DNA from: Actinomadura viridilutea
GTDB lineage: Bacteria; Actinomycetota; Actinomycetes; Streptosporangiales; Streptosporangiaceae
Reading direction: 5' to 3'
DNA length: 64,000 bases
Assembly: GCA_003001795.1 (NCBI GenBank)
Contig: PVNI01000016.1
Span: 104,241 to 168,240 of the forward strand
In this document: piece after piece, positions 9,042-17,029 of the stretch
How positions within the stretch are numbered: position 1 is the first letter of the stretch
Layout: every line of letters begins with the position of its first letter
Position numbers and translations under genes: made by a program
Notes under the pieces: model-generated
Seen by the model: only the letters and a program-made list of their open reading frames with translations
The model's database searches: none
What the model was told of the DNA's origin: nothing

Positions 9042-10573
9042 CGCCCCCCGCGACCAGTCCCCCGGCCGCGCCGGACCCGTCGTCGAGCGGACCGCCCGCG
9101 CCGCCGCCGCTCGCCGCTCAGGCGCCCGCCGTCCGCCGGGCGCGCACCCGGCGGCGGTTCCGGCGGGTCGGTCTGCGCACGGTGCCCGGCTGGATCCGGA
9201 TCGGCACGGCCGCGACGCTCGCCGCCGTCGTCCTGCTGGTGGCCGCGACGATGGCCGCGGTCGGCGACGCGCGGGAGGGCATGCGGACCGTCGGCCACGA
9301 CGCCGGCCGGCAGGTCATGGCGACCGGCACGCTGTACTTCGCGCTCAGCGACATGGACGCGCAGGTCGCCGACATCCTGCTCATCGGGCGCGAGCACGAC
9401 CTCGGCATCGGCCGCGCCGAGTCGCTGCGCCGCTACGAACGGCGCCGCGCCGAGGCGAACCGGGCCGCGGTGGAGGCCGCGCAGATCGCCGGACGCGACG
9501 AGGCCCGCCGCCGCACCGTCCGCGAGGTGCTCGACGGGCTCGGCAGCTACGAACGGCTCGTCGGCGAGGCCATGCTGCTCGACCGCCAGTCCGACCACCC
9601 GGCCGGGGAGCTGCCGCCGAACGTCGTCGAGACCTACCGGAAGGCCACCGACCTGATGAAGCTGGAGCTGCTGCCCCGGGCGTACAACCTCACGCTCGAC
9701 AGCGGCGCCACCGTCCGGCGGTCCTACGAGACCGACCGCGCCGCCGTGCTGGCCGGGCGGCTGCGGGTCGGGCTGACCGGCGCCCTCGCGCTCGTCCTGC
9801 TGATCGGCCTGCAGGTCTACCTCGCCGCGCGGTTCCGGCGGCTGGTCAACCCGGCGCTGGCGCTGGCGACCCTCGGCGCCCTCGCCGTCGCGGTGCTGGG
9901 CGTAGGCATGCTGTCGGCGCAGGCCGGGCACCTGAAACGGGCCAAGGAGCAGGGGTTCGACTCCATCCTCGCGCTCAACCGCGCCCGCGCCATCAGCCAC
10001 AGCGCGTTCGCCGACGAGAGCCGCTACCTGCTCGACCCGGGCCGCGCCGACACCTACGAGCAGACTTTCCTCGACAAGGCGCTGTCGGTGCTGTACGTCG
10101 ACCCCGGCGAGCGGCCGCTCAACCTGGAGACGTACTACGACCTGCTGCCCGGCGCCGTGCGCAGCTACGAACGCGCCCCCGGCGGCCCGCCGGTGGAGGT
10201 GCTGGGCCTGCTCGGCGAGGAGAAGGGCAACAGCCTCGGCCCGTCCGAGCGGAGCAGGCTGCACGCGACCGTGCAGGCGTACCAGCGGGTCCTCGACAAC
10301 GACCGGCGCATGCGCGAGCTGGCCGTCCGGGGCGACCGGCGCGCCGCGATCGAGCTGCGCATGGACCGCGCGTCCGGCGCCGTCGCCGCGTTCGACGCCT
10401 ACGACCGGCGGCTCGCGCTGCTGATCCAGGCGCACCAGGACGCGTTCGACCGGGCCGTGCGGGCCGGCGACGACGGGCTGGCCGGCTGGGACGCGCTGCC
10501 GACCGCCGCCGCGCTCGCCGTCGCCGCCCTCGTCCTGGCCGGCGTCCGTCCCCGCCTGGCCGAGTTCCGCTGA
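9038..10573 (+). CDS. GlnX-like transmembrane sensor of the PknG pathway
   Basis: This 511-residue integral membrane protein has four hydrophobic helices at about residues 54-76, 243-264, 272-294 and 484-505. They bracket two large helical extracytoplasmic domains (about 77-240 and 295-480), a layout like a double four-helix-bundle chemoreceptor sensor. The basic, Pro-rich N-terminus (1-50) is cytosolic. Length, topology and position between a PknG kinase and a GlnH lipoprotein match mycobacterial GlnX, which relays binding of extracellular Asp/Glu by GlnH to PknG. Direct sequence identity to GlnX cannot be judged here. The start overlaps the VWA stop by four bases. Confidence 0.78.
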   Translation: MTPPATSPPAAPDPSSSGPPAPPPLAAQAPAVRRARTRRRFRRVGLRTVPGWIRIGTAATLAAVVLLVAATMAAVGDAREGMRTVGHDAGRQVMATGTLYFALSDMDAQVADILLIGREHDLGIGRAESLRRYERRRAEANRAAVEAAQIAGRDEARRRTVREVLDGLGSYERLVGEAMLLDRQSDHPAGELPPNVVETYRKATDLMKLELLPRAYNLTLDSGATVRRSYETDRAAVLAGRLRVGLTGALALVLLIGLQVYLAARFRRLVNPALALATLGALAVAVLGVGMLSAQAGHLKRAKEQGFDSILALNRARAISHSAFADESRYLLDPGRADTYEQTFLDKALSVLYVDPGERPLNLETYYDLLPGAVRSYERAPGGPPVEVLGLLGEEKGNSLGPSERSRLHATVQAYQRVLDNDRRMRELAVRGDRRAAIELRMDRASGAVAAFDAYDRRLALLIQAHQDAFDRAVRAGDDGLAGWDALPTAAALAVAALVLAGVRPRLAEFR

Positions 10574-10599
10574 GACCGGCTGACCGGAGGTCGACAGTC

Positions 10600-11433
10600 A
10601 TGCACAACCCGCGCCTCGCGCGAAGGGGCCTCGCCCTGGCCGCCGCGGCCGCCGCCGTCGCCGCCGCGGCCGGGTGCGCGGTGGAGCCGGACACCGGCAG
10701 CGTCGTGGACGCGCGCTCGCTGACCATCGGGGTCAAGGCCGACCAGCCGGGCCTCGGGCTGCGCCGCCCCGACGGCCGCTACGAGGGCTTCGACGTGGAC
10801 GTGGCCACCTACCTGGCCGGACGGCTCGGCGTGCCGCCCGAGCGGATCCGCTTCCGCACCACCCCGTCCTCGGTCCGCGAGAAGGCGCTGCGGGAGGGGA
10901 CGGTCGACATGGTGGTGGCGTCCTACTCCATCACCGCCAAGCGCAAGACCCAGGTCACCTTCGCCGGGCCGTACTACGTGCCGCACCAGGACACCCTCGT
11001 CCGCGCCGACGACGACTCCATCCGCGGCGTGCGCGACCTGGAGGGCAAGCGGCTCTGCCAGGTGACCGGCTCGAACTCCTGGCGGCGCGTCACCGAGGAG
11101 CGCAAGATCGCCGCGCGGCTGGTCGAGGCCCCCACCTACAGCGCGTGCATGGACCTGCTCGCCGCGTCGAAGATCGACGCGGTCTCCACCGACGACCTGA
11201 TCCTGGCGGGCTTCGCCGCGGGCCGCCCCGTGAAGATCATCAACGCGCCGTTCACCGACGAGAAGTACGGCGTCGGCCTGCACAAGGGCGACCTGGCCGG
11301 CTGCGAGGCCCTCAACCGGGCCATCACCGCCATGTACCAGGACGGCACCGCCGCCAGGCTGCTGGACAAGTGGTTCGGCGAGTCGGGCTTGAAGCTGACG
11401 ACCAGCGTTCCCCAGTTCGAGGGCTGCTCCTGA
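10600..11433 (+). CDS. glnH: GlnH-like extracytoplasmic amino-acid-binding lipoprotein
   Basis: This 277-residue family-3 solute-binding protein has a twin-Arg/hydrophobic signal and a lipobox Cys at residue 26 (AAGC), so it is a membrane-anchored exported lipoprotein. The body shows the bilobed fold signatures (LTIGVKADQPG near residue 43; GFDVDVATYLAGRLG near 63). No ABC permease or ATPase is adjacent. Together with the GlnX-like and PknG-type genes this points to sensing of aspartate/glutamate rather than transport, as described for mycobacterial GlnH. The start follows a good GGAGG. It is the last gene of the five-gene operon, 26 nt after glnX. Confidence 0.88.
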   Translation: MHNPRLARRGLALAAAAAAVAAAAGCAVEPDTGSVVDARSLTIGVKADQPGLGLRRPDGRYEGFDVDVATYLAGRLGVPPERIRFRTTPSSVREKALREGTVDMVVASYSITAKRKTQVTFAGPYYVPHQDTLVRADDDSIRGVRDLEGKRLCQVTGSNSWRRVTEERKIAARLVEAPTYSACMDLLAASKIDAVSTDDLILAGFAAGRPVKIINAPFTDEKYGVGLHKGDLAGCEALNRAITAMYQDGTAARLLDKWFGESGLKLTTSVPQFEGCS

Positions 11434-11508
11434 TCCGCCGACAGGTCCGTGCGGTCGGGCGGACGGCGTGCGGCAACGGAGGCGCGGCTCAGGGGACGCG
11501 GGCGCGTC

Positions 11509-11862
11509 TCAGGACGGAGTGGTGGACGACAGGGCGCCGAGGGCCTCCCGCAGGGTGTCGTAGGTGGGGACGAACTCGTCGACCCCGGTGATCCGGAACA
11601 CGCGCCGGACCCGGGGCGGCAGCGCGACCAGCGCGATCGGCACGCCGCGTTCGATGGCGCGGCGGTTGGCCGCGACCACCGCGTTCAGACCGGTGGAGTC
11701 GCAGAAGGTCACCTGCCGCATGTCGACGATCATCGGGCCGCCCGTGTCGATGACCTCGAACATGGCTTGCTCGAAGCGCGGCCGGGTGACCACGTCGATC
11801 TCTCCGCGCACCCGCACCAGGGTGCAGCGGTCGTGATGCATCAGGTGCACGTCGAAGTCCAT
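11509..11862 (-). CDS. STAS domain anti-sigma factor antagonist
   Basis: This 117-residue single STAS domain protein contains the conserved phosphorylation motif CDSTGLN; the Ser is the expected target of an HATPase_c anti-sigma kinase such as an RsbW/SpoIIAB homologue. When dephosphorylated such proteins bind their anti-sigma factor and free a sigma factor. No partner kinase is adjacent. I choose ATG 11862 because GAGAGG lies 6 nt upstream; a GTG at 11880 would add six residues. It is divergent from plsC across an AT-richer region with palindromes. Confidence 0.88.
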   Translation of the reverse strand: MDFDVHLMHHDRCTLVRVRGEIDVVTRPRFEQAMFEVIDTGGPMIVDMRQVTFCDSTGLNAVVAANRRAIERGVPIALVALPPRVRRVFRITGVDEFVPTYDTLREALGALSSTTPS

Positions 11863-12258
11863 GGGCAACCTCTCGTTCACCGCCCGGAAGAGGTTCCGTC
11901 CCCTGCCCGTCGTCCCTCAGCATCGCGCAACCGCGGCCCCGAACCAAGGGGGCGGACGGACGGATCGCCCCGCCCGCGCGCGCCGCCGGCCCCGCGGATC
12001 GCGCGCCGAGAGGAGCGCGGAACGGCTACTCATTGGAAACTTACCCAATGGTAGGAAATGGCGGGCCGTGTCCCGAGGCGCCCTATATCAAAGCCATGCA
12101 CCGGTTCGCTCAGGAGAGATGATATATATCACCGATCAGCGGCTTGACCTGCGACGCGGCCATTCGGGGGAGGTTGTCGACGGGCAAACCGCGGCCCCAA
12201 ACCCGGGCCCGGTTCGGCGCGCGGGTTACAGTAGCGGTGCCGAATTTGGGGAGGCTGG
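11863..12258. promoter_or_regulatory. Divergent intergenic control region with palindromes
   Basis: This stretch of 396 bases separates the STAS gene and plsC. It contains a CATTGG-N8-CCAATG dyad (12031-12050) and a 12-bp perfect palindrome TGATATATATCA (12120-12131), both unusually AT-rich for this genome. No coding frame is convincing. The sites are candidate operators for one or both divergent genes. Confidence 0.45.
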
Positions 12259-12930
12259 GTGTTCTACACTTTCTTGTCGCGCGTGGTCGCACCGATCCTT
12301 CGCCTGCTATTCCGCCCGCAGGTCGAGGGCGTCGAGAACGTGCCGAACTACGGTCCGCTGATCGTGGCCAGCAACCACCTGTCGTTCATCGACAGCTTCA
12401 TCATCCCCTTGGCCATCCCCCGGCCGGTGACCTACATCGCCAAGGCCGACTACTTCGAGGGCCGCGGCCTCAAAGGCCGGTTCGTCCGCTGGTTCCTCAC
12501 CACGCTCGGGCACATCCCGGTCAAGCGCGGCGCCCGGCGCGCCGCGATGGGCGCGCTGGAGCAGGGCGTGGAGGTGCTCGCCAACAGCGGCGCATTCGCC
12601 ATCTACCCCGAGGGCACCCGGTCCCCGGACGGGCGGCTCTACCGGGGCCGCACCGGGGTCGGCTGGCTGGTGCTGGCCTCCGGCGCCCGCGTGCTGCCGG
12701 TCGGGGTGACCGGCACCGACAAGATCCAGCCGCTCGGCGCGTCCTTCCCGCGCATCTTCGGGCCGCGCCCCACCGTGCGCATCGGCCAGCCCATGGACTT
12801 CTCCCAGTACCGCGACCTGCCGCCCGCCCGGGCCCGGCGCGTCATCACCGACGAGATCGTCGCGACGATCCAGAAGCTGTCCGGGCAGGAGTACGCCGGC
12901 GTGTACAACGAGCGCGCCGACCAGCGCTGA
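12259..12930 (+). CDS. plsC: 1-acyl-sn-glycerol-3-phosphate acyltransferase (PlsC family)
   Basis: This 223-residue lysophospholipid acyltransferase transfers an acyl chain to lysophosphatidate to form phosphatidate at the inner face of the membrane. Motif I is NHLSFID (HX4D, about residue 39). Motif III is YPEGTRSPDG (about residue 115). An N-terminal hydrophobic stretch (about 1-18) would anchor it. The GTG start at 12259 follows GGGGAGG at ideal spacing. Its length is normal for short actinobacterial PlsC paralogues, so the true acyl acceptor could differ. It is monocistronic, with the lipoprotein gene 69 nt downstream having its own promoter. Confidence 0.9.
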   Translation: MFYTFLSRVVAPILRLLFRPQVEGVENVPNYGPLIVASNHLSFIDSFIIPLAIPRPVTYIAKADYFEGRGLKGRFVRWFLTTLGHIPVKRGARRAAMGALEQGVEVLANSGAFAIYPEGTRSPDGRLYRGRTGVGWLVLASGARVLPVGVTGTDKIQPLGASFPRIFGPRPTVRIGQPMDFSQYRDLPPARARRVITDEIVATIQKLSGQEYAGVYNERADQR

Positions 12931-12986
12931 CGGCCGGTACCGGCCGGGCGGCGTGTCGTCCCGGGCGGCCCGCCCCGGGCGCCCCC

Positions 12987-12992
12987 TAAGGT
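12987..12992 (+). promoter_or_regulatory. -10 box, leaderless promoter candidate for lipoprotein gene
   Basis: TAAGGT lies 7 nt before ATG 13000 and there is no Shine-Dalgarno sequence, so transcription may start at the ATG. Confidence 0.4.
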
Positions 12993-12999
12993 CGCCCCC

Positions 13000-13707
13000 A
13001 TGGCGCAGCACAGGCTCTTCCCGGTGGCGGTGCTCGCGGCAACGCTGGCGGCGGCGCTGGCGTCCTGCGCGGGCGACGAAGGGGACGCCCGGCCCGTCCG
13101 GGCGACCGACCGGGCCGCGCCCGTCGGCACCGGCTACACCTCCGACCAGCTCGAACAGGCCCTGCTGTTCGAGATCTCCGGCTACCAGCGGGCCGGTGAG
13201 CCCGACTCCGGCGAGTACGGCTCGCTCAAGGCCATCCAGAACTTCGACCAGCTCCAGGACCAGGTCGTCCTGGACAAGCCGCGCTGCGCCAAGGCGGCCC
13301 GCCCCGGCGCGGAGATCGACCGCAGCACCCCGACCGCCATCGCGACCTTCACCCGCGGCAACGGCCTGACGGCGACCGAGACGCTCATGGCGGTCGGCGC
13401 GGCCACCGCCGACAAGCACATCAGGGCGCGGGTGCCGGAGGGCTGCCTGACGTTCCGCACCCGCGTGGGCTCGCAGTGGTCCGAGCACCGCGTCGTCGAG
13501 ACCCCGCCCGGCACGCTCGGCGAGGGGTCGCGGACCGTGGGCGTGACGACGACCAGCGGCGCGTCCCACACCAAGACCTGGTACGTGGTCCTGCGCGGCC
13601 GCCACTTCCTCGCGACCATCAGCCTGCACGGGCCGGGCGCCACCCGCGCCGAAGCCGAGCTGCTGGCCACCCAGGCCTACGACCAGGCCCGCCGCATCCT
13701 GCGCTGA
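13000..13707 (+). CDS. Secreted lipoprotein of unknown function
   Basis: This 235-residue protein has a signal peptide ending in lipobox LASC (Cys 23), then a low-complexity stretch and a mixed alpha/beta domain (about 45-235). That domain contains two Cys (about residues 90 and 148) that could pair outside the cell. I do not recognise the family; it loosely resembles the sensor-type lipoproteins common in actinomycetes. It is expected on the outer face of the membrane. No operon partner. Confidence 0.8.
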   Translation: MAQHRLFPVAVLAATLAAALASCAGDEGDARPVRATDRAAPVGTGYTSDQLEQALLFEISGYQRAGEPDSGEYGSLKAIQNFDQLQDQVVLDKPRCAKAARPGAEIDRSTPTAIATFTRGNGLTATETLMAVGAATADKHIRARVPEGCLTFRTRVGSQWSEHRVVETPPGTLGEGSRTVGVTTTSGASHTKTWYVVLRGRHFLATISLHGPGATRAEAELLATQAYDQARRILR

Positions 13708-13894
13708 CCCGTCGCCGCGGGCGCCGCGCACGCGCGCGGCGGAGCAGGAGGAGGCGCAGTCGCGGCGGGACGGGAGGAGCGGCTACCGTTCCCCTACACG
13801 ATGTCGGGCCCGCGGCGGCCCCGGCCGGGACGGGCCGGGCGCGGCGGCGTCCGCGCGTGCCGACTCCGGAGAACGAAGAGGAGCGGGGGAGCGC

Positions 13895-14098
13895 TTGATC
13901 GGCAAGGAGGGCCGGGTCACCGGCAAGATCGGCCCCGGTCTGGTCGGGGAGGTGATGATCCCCGTCCGCGGCGGGGTGGAGGCGTTCTACGCCCATCCGG
14001 TCGATCCCCGCGAGGAGATCCCGGTGGGGAGCATCGTGGTCGTCGTCGAGTACCACCCGCCCCGCACCGTCTACGTCGCCCCCGCCCTGTCGTCCTGA
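13895..14098 (+). CDS. Small NfeD-like protein upstream of flotillin
   Basis: This 67-residue protein reads as a lone beta-barrel/OB-fold of the NfeD C-terminal type (GKEGRVTG..GPGLVGEV near the start, then PVGSIVVVVEY). NfeD proteins pair with SPFH/flotillin proteins, and a flotillin gene follows about 180 nt downstream, which supports the assignment. The start would be TTG 13895 after GGAGCGGGGGAG; a different upstream start cannot be excluded. It lacks the membrane helices of full-length NfeD, so membrane contact would have to come through the flotillin. Confidence 0.68.
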   Translation: MIGKEGRVTGKIGPGLVGEVMIPVRGGVEAFYAHPVDPREEIPVGSIVVVVEYHPPRTVYVAPALSS

Positions 14099-14281
14099 CG
14101 CCGCCGCGCGCCGCGGCCCGGCGCCGCGGACGAACGCGGGGCGCCGCGCCGCCCCGCCGGCCTGGCCGTTCACGGCCGTTCTCGGCCGTTTTCACCGGAC
14201 GACAGAACCGAACGGGCCGTCACCGCGTCTATGAGGCGAGTCGGTGAGGCGTCGGGGGTTGGAGGACCGGTAGGAGGCCGC

Positions 14282-15640
14282 ATGTCCCTAGCAATAGCCG
14301 CCGCGGTCGTCGTCGCGCTGATCGTGCTGATCATCCTCTTCAAGATGGTCTGGCGCGTCGCCGAACCGAACGAGGCGCTGATCATTTCCGGGCTCGGCGC
14401 GCGGTCCAAGCCGATCGACGGCGTGGACAGCCTGGGCTTCAAGATCGTGACGGGCAAGGGCACCGCGGTGCTGCCCGGGTTCCAGGTGGCGCGGCGGCTG
14501 CGGCTGGACAGCCGGGCCGCCAACCTGGAGGTCAACTGCGTCACCCAGCAGGGCATCCCGGTGCGGGTGCGCGGCGTGGTGATCTACAAGGTGGGCGACG
14601 ACTTCGTGTCCATCGCCAACGCCGCCCGCCGGTTCCTGGAGCAGCAGGCCTCCATGGACGGCGCCATCCACGAGCTGTTCACCGGCCACCTGCGGTCGAT
14701 CATCGGCAACCTGACCGTGGAGGACCTGATCCTCAACCGGGAGCGGCTGACCAGCGAGACGCGCAGCTCGGCCGCCGACGAGATGAGCAAGCTGGGCCTG
14801 GTCGTCGACTCGCTGCAGATCCAGGAGATCGACGACGAGACCGGCTACATCACCAACCTGGGCCGTCCGCACGCCGCCCGGGTGGCGTCCGCCGCCCGCA
14901 TCGCCGAGGCCGAGCGCGACCAGGAGGCCACCGAGCGCGAGCAGGAGGCCGAGCGGCAGAAGGCCGCGGTGATCCGGGACACCGAGATCAAGAAGGCCGA
15001 GTACGAGGGCCAGGTCCGCCAGGCCGAGCAGCAGGCCCGGCAGGAGGTCATCCTCAAGGAGACCCGCAACGCCGAGCTGGAGGCCGAGCGCACCGAGAAG
15101 CGGCTGGAGAGCGAGATCCGCAAGCCCGCCGACGCCCGCGCCTACGAGCGGGTCAAGCTGGCCGAGGCCGAGCGGGAGGAGCGCATCCGCCTCGCCGAGG
15201 CGCAGGCCAAGGAGATCCAGCTCAAGGCGCAGCGGGAGGCCGAGGCCACCCGCATCCTCGGCGAGGCGCAGGCCGATGCGATCCGGCAGAAGGGTCTGGC
15301 CGAGGCCGAGGCGATCAAGGCGCGGGCCGCGGCGCTGGCCGAGAACCAGGAGGCCGTCATCGCCCAGCAGCTCGCCGAGAACTGGCCGCAGATCGTCGAG
15401 GCGGCCGCCAAGGTGTTCGGCAACGTCGACAACATGGTGGTGCTGAACGGCGCCCAGGGCGTGGAGGACATGCTGGCCAAGGCGCTCACCTTGGGCGGCA
15501 CCGGGCTCGGCCTGGCGCGCCAGCTGCTCGCCGGGATGAACGGCGGCCTCGCCCCCGACGGCCGGACGACCCCGTCCGGCGTCCCGGCCGCGGCGGCCGA
15601 CGGCGCGCGGGACGACCGGCCCGTCGGCCAGGACGGCTGA
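14282..15640 (+). CDS. Flotillin-like SPFH domain protein
   Basis: This 452-residue protein starts with one hydrophobic helix (about residues 3-24). An SPFH/band-7 domain follows (about 28-195), then a long Glu/Ala/Arg-rich coiled coil (about 195-380) and a C-terminal oligomerisation region (about 380-430). This is the flotillin/FloA-FloT layout. Such proteins form membrane scaffold assemblies that organise envelope enzymes. The ATG follows AGGAGG at ideal spacing; an earlier in-frame start would add 17 residues before the helix. A strong terminator follows. The NfeD-like gene upstream is the expected partner. Confidence 0.92.
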   Translation: MSLAIAAAVVVALIVLIILFKMVWRVAEPNEALIISGLGARSKPIDGVDSLGFKIVTGKGTAVLPGFQVARRLRLDSRAANLEVNCVTQQGIPVRVRGVVIYKVGDDFVSIANAARRFLEQQASMDGAIHELFTGHLRSIIGNLTVEDLILNRERLTSETRSSAADEMSKLGLVVDSLQIQEIDDETGYITNLGRPHAARVASAARIAEAERDQEATEREQEAERQKAAVIRDTEIKKAEYEGQVRQAEQQARQEVILKETRNAELEAERTEKRLESEIRKPADARAYERVKLAEAEREERIRLAEAQAKEIQLKAQREAEATRILGEAQADAIRQKGLAEAEAIKARAAALAENQEAVIAQQLAENWPQIVEAAAKVFGNVDNMVVLNGAQGVEDMLAKALTLGGTGLGLARQLLAGMNGGLAPDGRTTPSGVPAAAADGARDDRPVGQDG

Positions 15641-15654
15641 CGAGTTCTCCGAGG

Positions 15655-15700
15655 CCCCTCCGGGAGGCGCCCGCGCGCGGCGGGCCGCCTCCCGGAGGGG
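15655..15700 (+). terminator. Strong hairpin terminator after flotillin
   Basis: A perfect 15-bp inverted repeat (CCCCTCCGGGAGGCG / CGCCTCCCGGAGGGG) with a 16-nt loop is followed by CTTTCGT. It starts 15 nt after the flotillin stop. Confidence 0.85.
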
Positions 15701-15752
15701 CTTTCGTCCGGACCGCCCGCCCGAGCGGCGGCCAGTGCGCACCGTCAGCCGG

Positions 15753-15758
15753 TAACGT
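15753..15758 (+). promoter_or_regulatory. -10 box, leaderless promoter candidate for Nudix regulator
   Basis: TAACGT lies 7 nt before ATG 15766; no ribosome binding site is visible. Confidence 0.4.
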
Positions 15759-15765
15759 TCATGAC

Positions 15766-16476
15766 ATGACCGTGCCCCGGCTCGCCGTCACCGTCGACCT
15801 CGTCGTGCTCACCGTCCGCGGGCACCGGCTGTGCGCGCTGATGTGGCGGCGCGACCGCGACCCGTACAACGGCTGCTGGTCGCTGCCCGGCGGGTTCATC
15901 CAACTCGACGAGGACCTGCCGGTCGCCGCGGCGCGGCTGATGGCCGAACGCGCCGGGCTCGCCGACGTGCGCATCCACCTCGAGCAGCTGGCCACCTACG
16001 GCTACCCCGACCGCGACCCGCGCCAGCGCGTGGTCAGCGTCGCCTACCTGGGCCTGGCCCCCGACCTGCCCGCCTCCAGCCGCGCCCAGGTGCTGTGGAC
16101 GCCGGTGGACGATCTGATCCACCGCGACCGGGCCGCCTTCGACCACCGCCGCATCCTCACCGACGGCGTGGAGCGGGCCCGCGCCAAGCTGGAGTACACC
16201 TCGCTGGCCGCCGCGTTCTGCCCGCCCGAGTTCACCGTGGCCGAGCTGCGCCGCGTCTACGAGATCGTGTGGGGCTGCCCGCTCGACCCGCGGAACTTCC
16301 ACCGCAAGGTGACCGGCGCCGACCGCTTCCTGATCCCGACCGGCCGGACCACGACCCGCGACGGCGGCCGCCCCGCCCAGCTCTACCGCCGCGGCGACGC
16401 CGAACAGCTCCGCCCGCCCATGCTCCGGCCCCGCCCCGACCGCACCCCCTCCTCCAACGAGCACGCCCACACCTGA
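15766..16476 (+). CDS. NrtR-like regulator: degenerate Nudix domain plus winged helix
   Basis: This 236-residue protein has an N-terminal Nudix domain (about residues 5-135) and a C-terminal winged-helix region (about 145-220, with CPLDPRNFHRKV typical of the NrtR DNA-binding domain). The Nudix box keeps GX5E (GFIQLDE) but the catalytic REUXEE segment reads RLMAER, so two of the acidic residues are lost and hydrolysis is unlikely. NrtR proteins use the domain to sense ADP-ribose-like ligands and repress NAD metabolism genes. No NAD gene is adjacent, so the targets lie elsewhere. A hydrophilic tail follows residue 220. Confidence 0.82.
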   Translation: MTVPRLAVTVDLVVLTVRGHRLCALMWRRDRDPYNGCWSLPGGFIQLDEDLPVAAARLMAERAGLADVRIHLEQLATYGYPDRDPRQRVVSVAYLGLAPDLPASSRAQVLWTPVDDLIHRDRAAFDHRRILTDGVERARAKLEYTSLAAAFCPPEFTVAELRRVYEIVWGCPLDPRNFHRKVTGADRFLIPTGRTTTRDGGRPAQLYRRGDAEQLRPPMLRPRPDRTPSSNEHAHT

Positions 16477-16654
16477 CCCCGCGCCCTGCCCCGCACCGGA
16501 CGCCGCGGAGACAGGGCGCCCGCACGGCGGCCGAGGGGGCTGGGAACGGCACGGCGGAGCGCGGGCGGTAGCCGCGTCCTGACCGGATGCGACGTCGCGC
16601 GGAGCGAGGCGAACGGGTTTCGGGACTGGCGACACGACCGGTCGCGCGCGTTGC

Positions 16655-16660
16655 TAGCTT
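16655..16660 (+). promoter_or_regulatory. -10 box, leaderless promoter candidate
   Basis: TAGCTT lies 7 nt before ATG 16668 and decides this start, as no Shine-Dalgarno is seen. Confidence 0.4.
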
Positions 16661-16667
16661 GTCCGGC

Positions 16668-16961
16668 ATGGATGATCTATCGGAGCGGCTGAGCCTGCTG
16701 GTCCGCGACATCGGGGAGGCGGGGGTCGCCGAGATGGCCGGCTCGCCCGCGCTGGTCGCGGCCGTGGACCAGCACGCCGCCGAGATCCGGGACATGCGCC
16801 TGGCGCCCGGACGGTCGCAGACCGAGGCGCTGCTGGGGTACCTGCACGAGTTCACCGAGGAGGTGTTCCGGCGCGGCTGGCGCCCGAACGGTACCCGGGA
16901 CTGGGAGTTCGTCCGTATCGTTACGATTTGCTGGATGTTGCGACAGGCGTCCGGCTCGTAG
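16668..16961 (+). CDS. Small conserved actinobacterial protein (unknown function)
   Basis: This 97-residue soluble helical protein has an acidic N-terminal half and the segment EIRDMRLAPGRSQTEALLGYL, and ends in a hydrophobic CWML. Small proteins of this kind recur in actinobacteria, but I cannot name the family with confidence. The start at MDDLSERL is supported by the upstream -10 box; a longer frame would add an Arg-rich leader. It lies 68 nt before the aminotransferase gene in the same direction. Confidence 0.65.
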   Translation: MDDLSERLSLLVRDIGEAGVAEMAGSPALVAAVDQHAAEIRDMRLAPGRSQTEALLGYLHEFTEEVFRRGWRPNGTRDWEFVRIVTICWMLRQASGS

Positions 16962-17029
16962 GTCCTTCAGCGTCCGCCGGGCCGGTCCGTACCCTGGAGC
17001 CACCACCTCGACCGCTACGGAGGACAACG

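Noticed and set aside
12174..12232. TTGTCG ... TACAGT as a -35/-10 pair for plsC
   Set aside because: The hexamers are 47 nt apart, far beyond the 16-19 nt needed.
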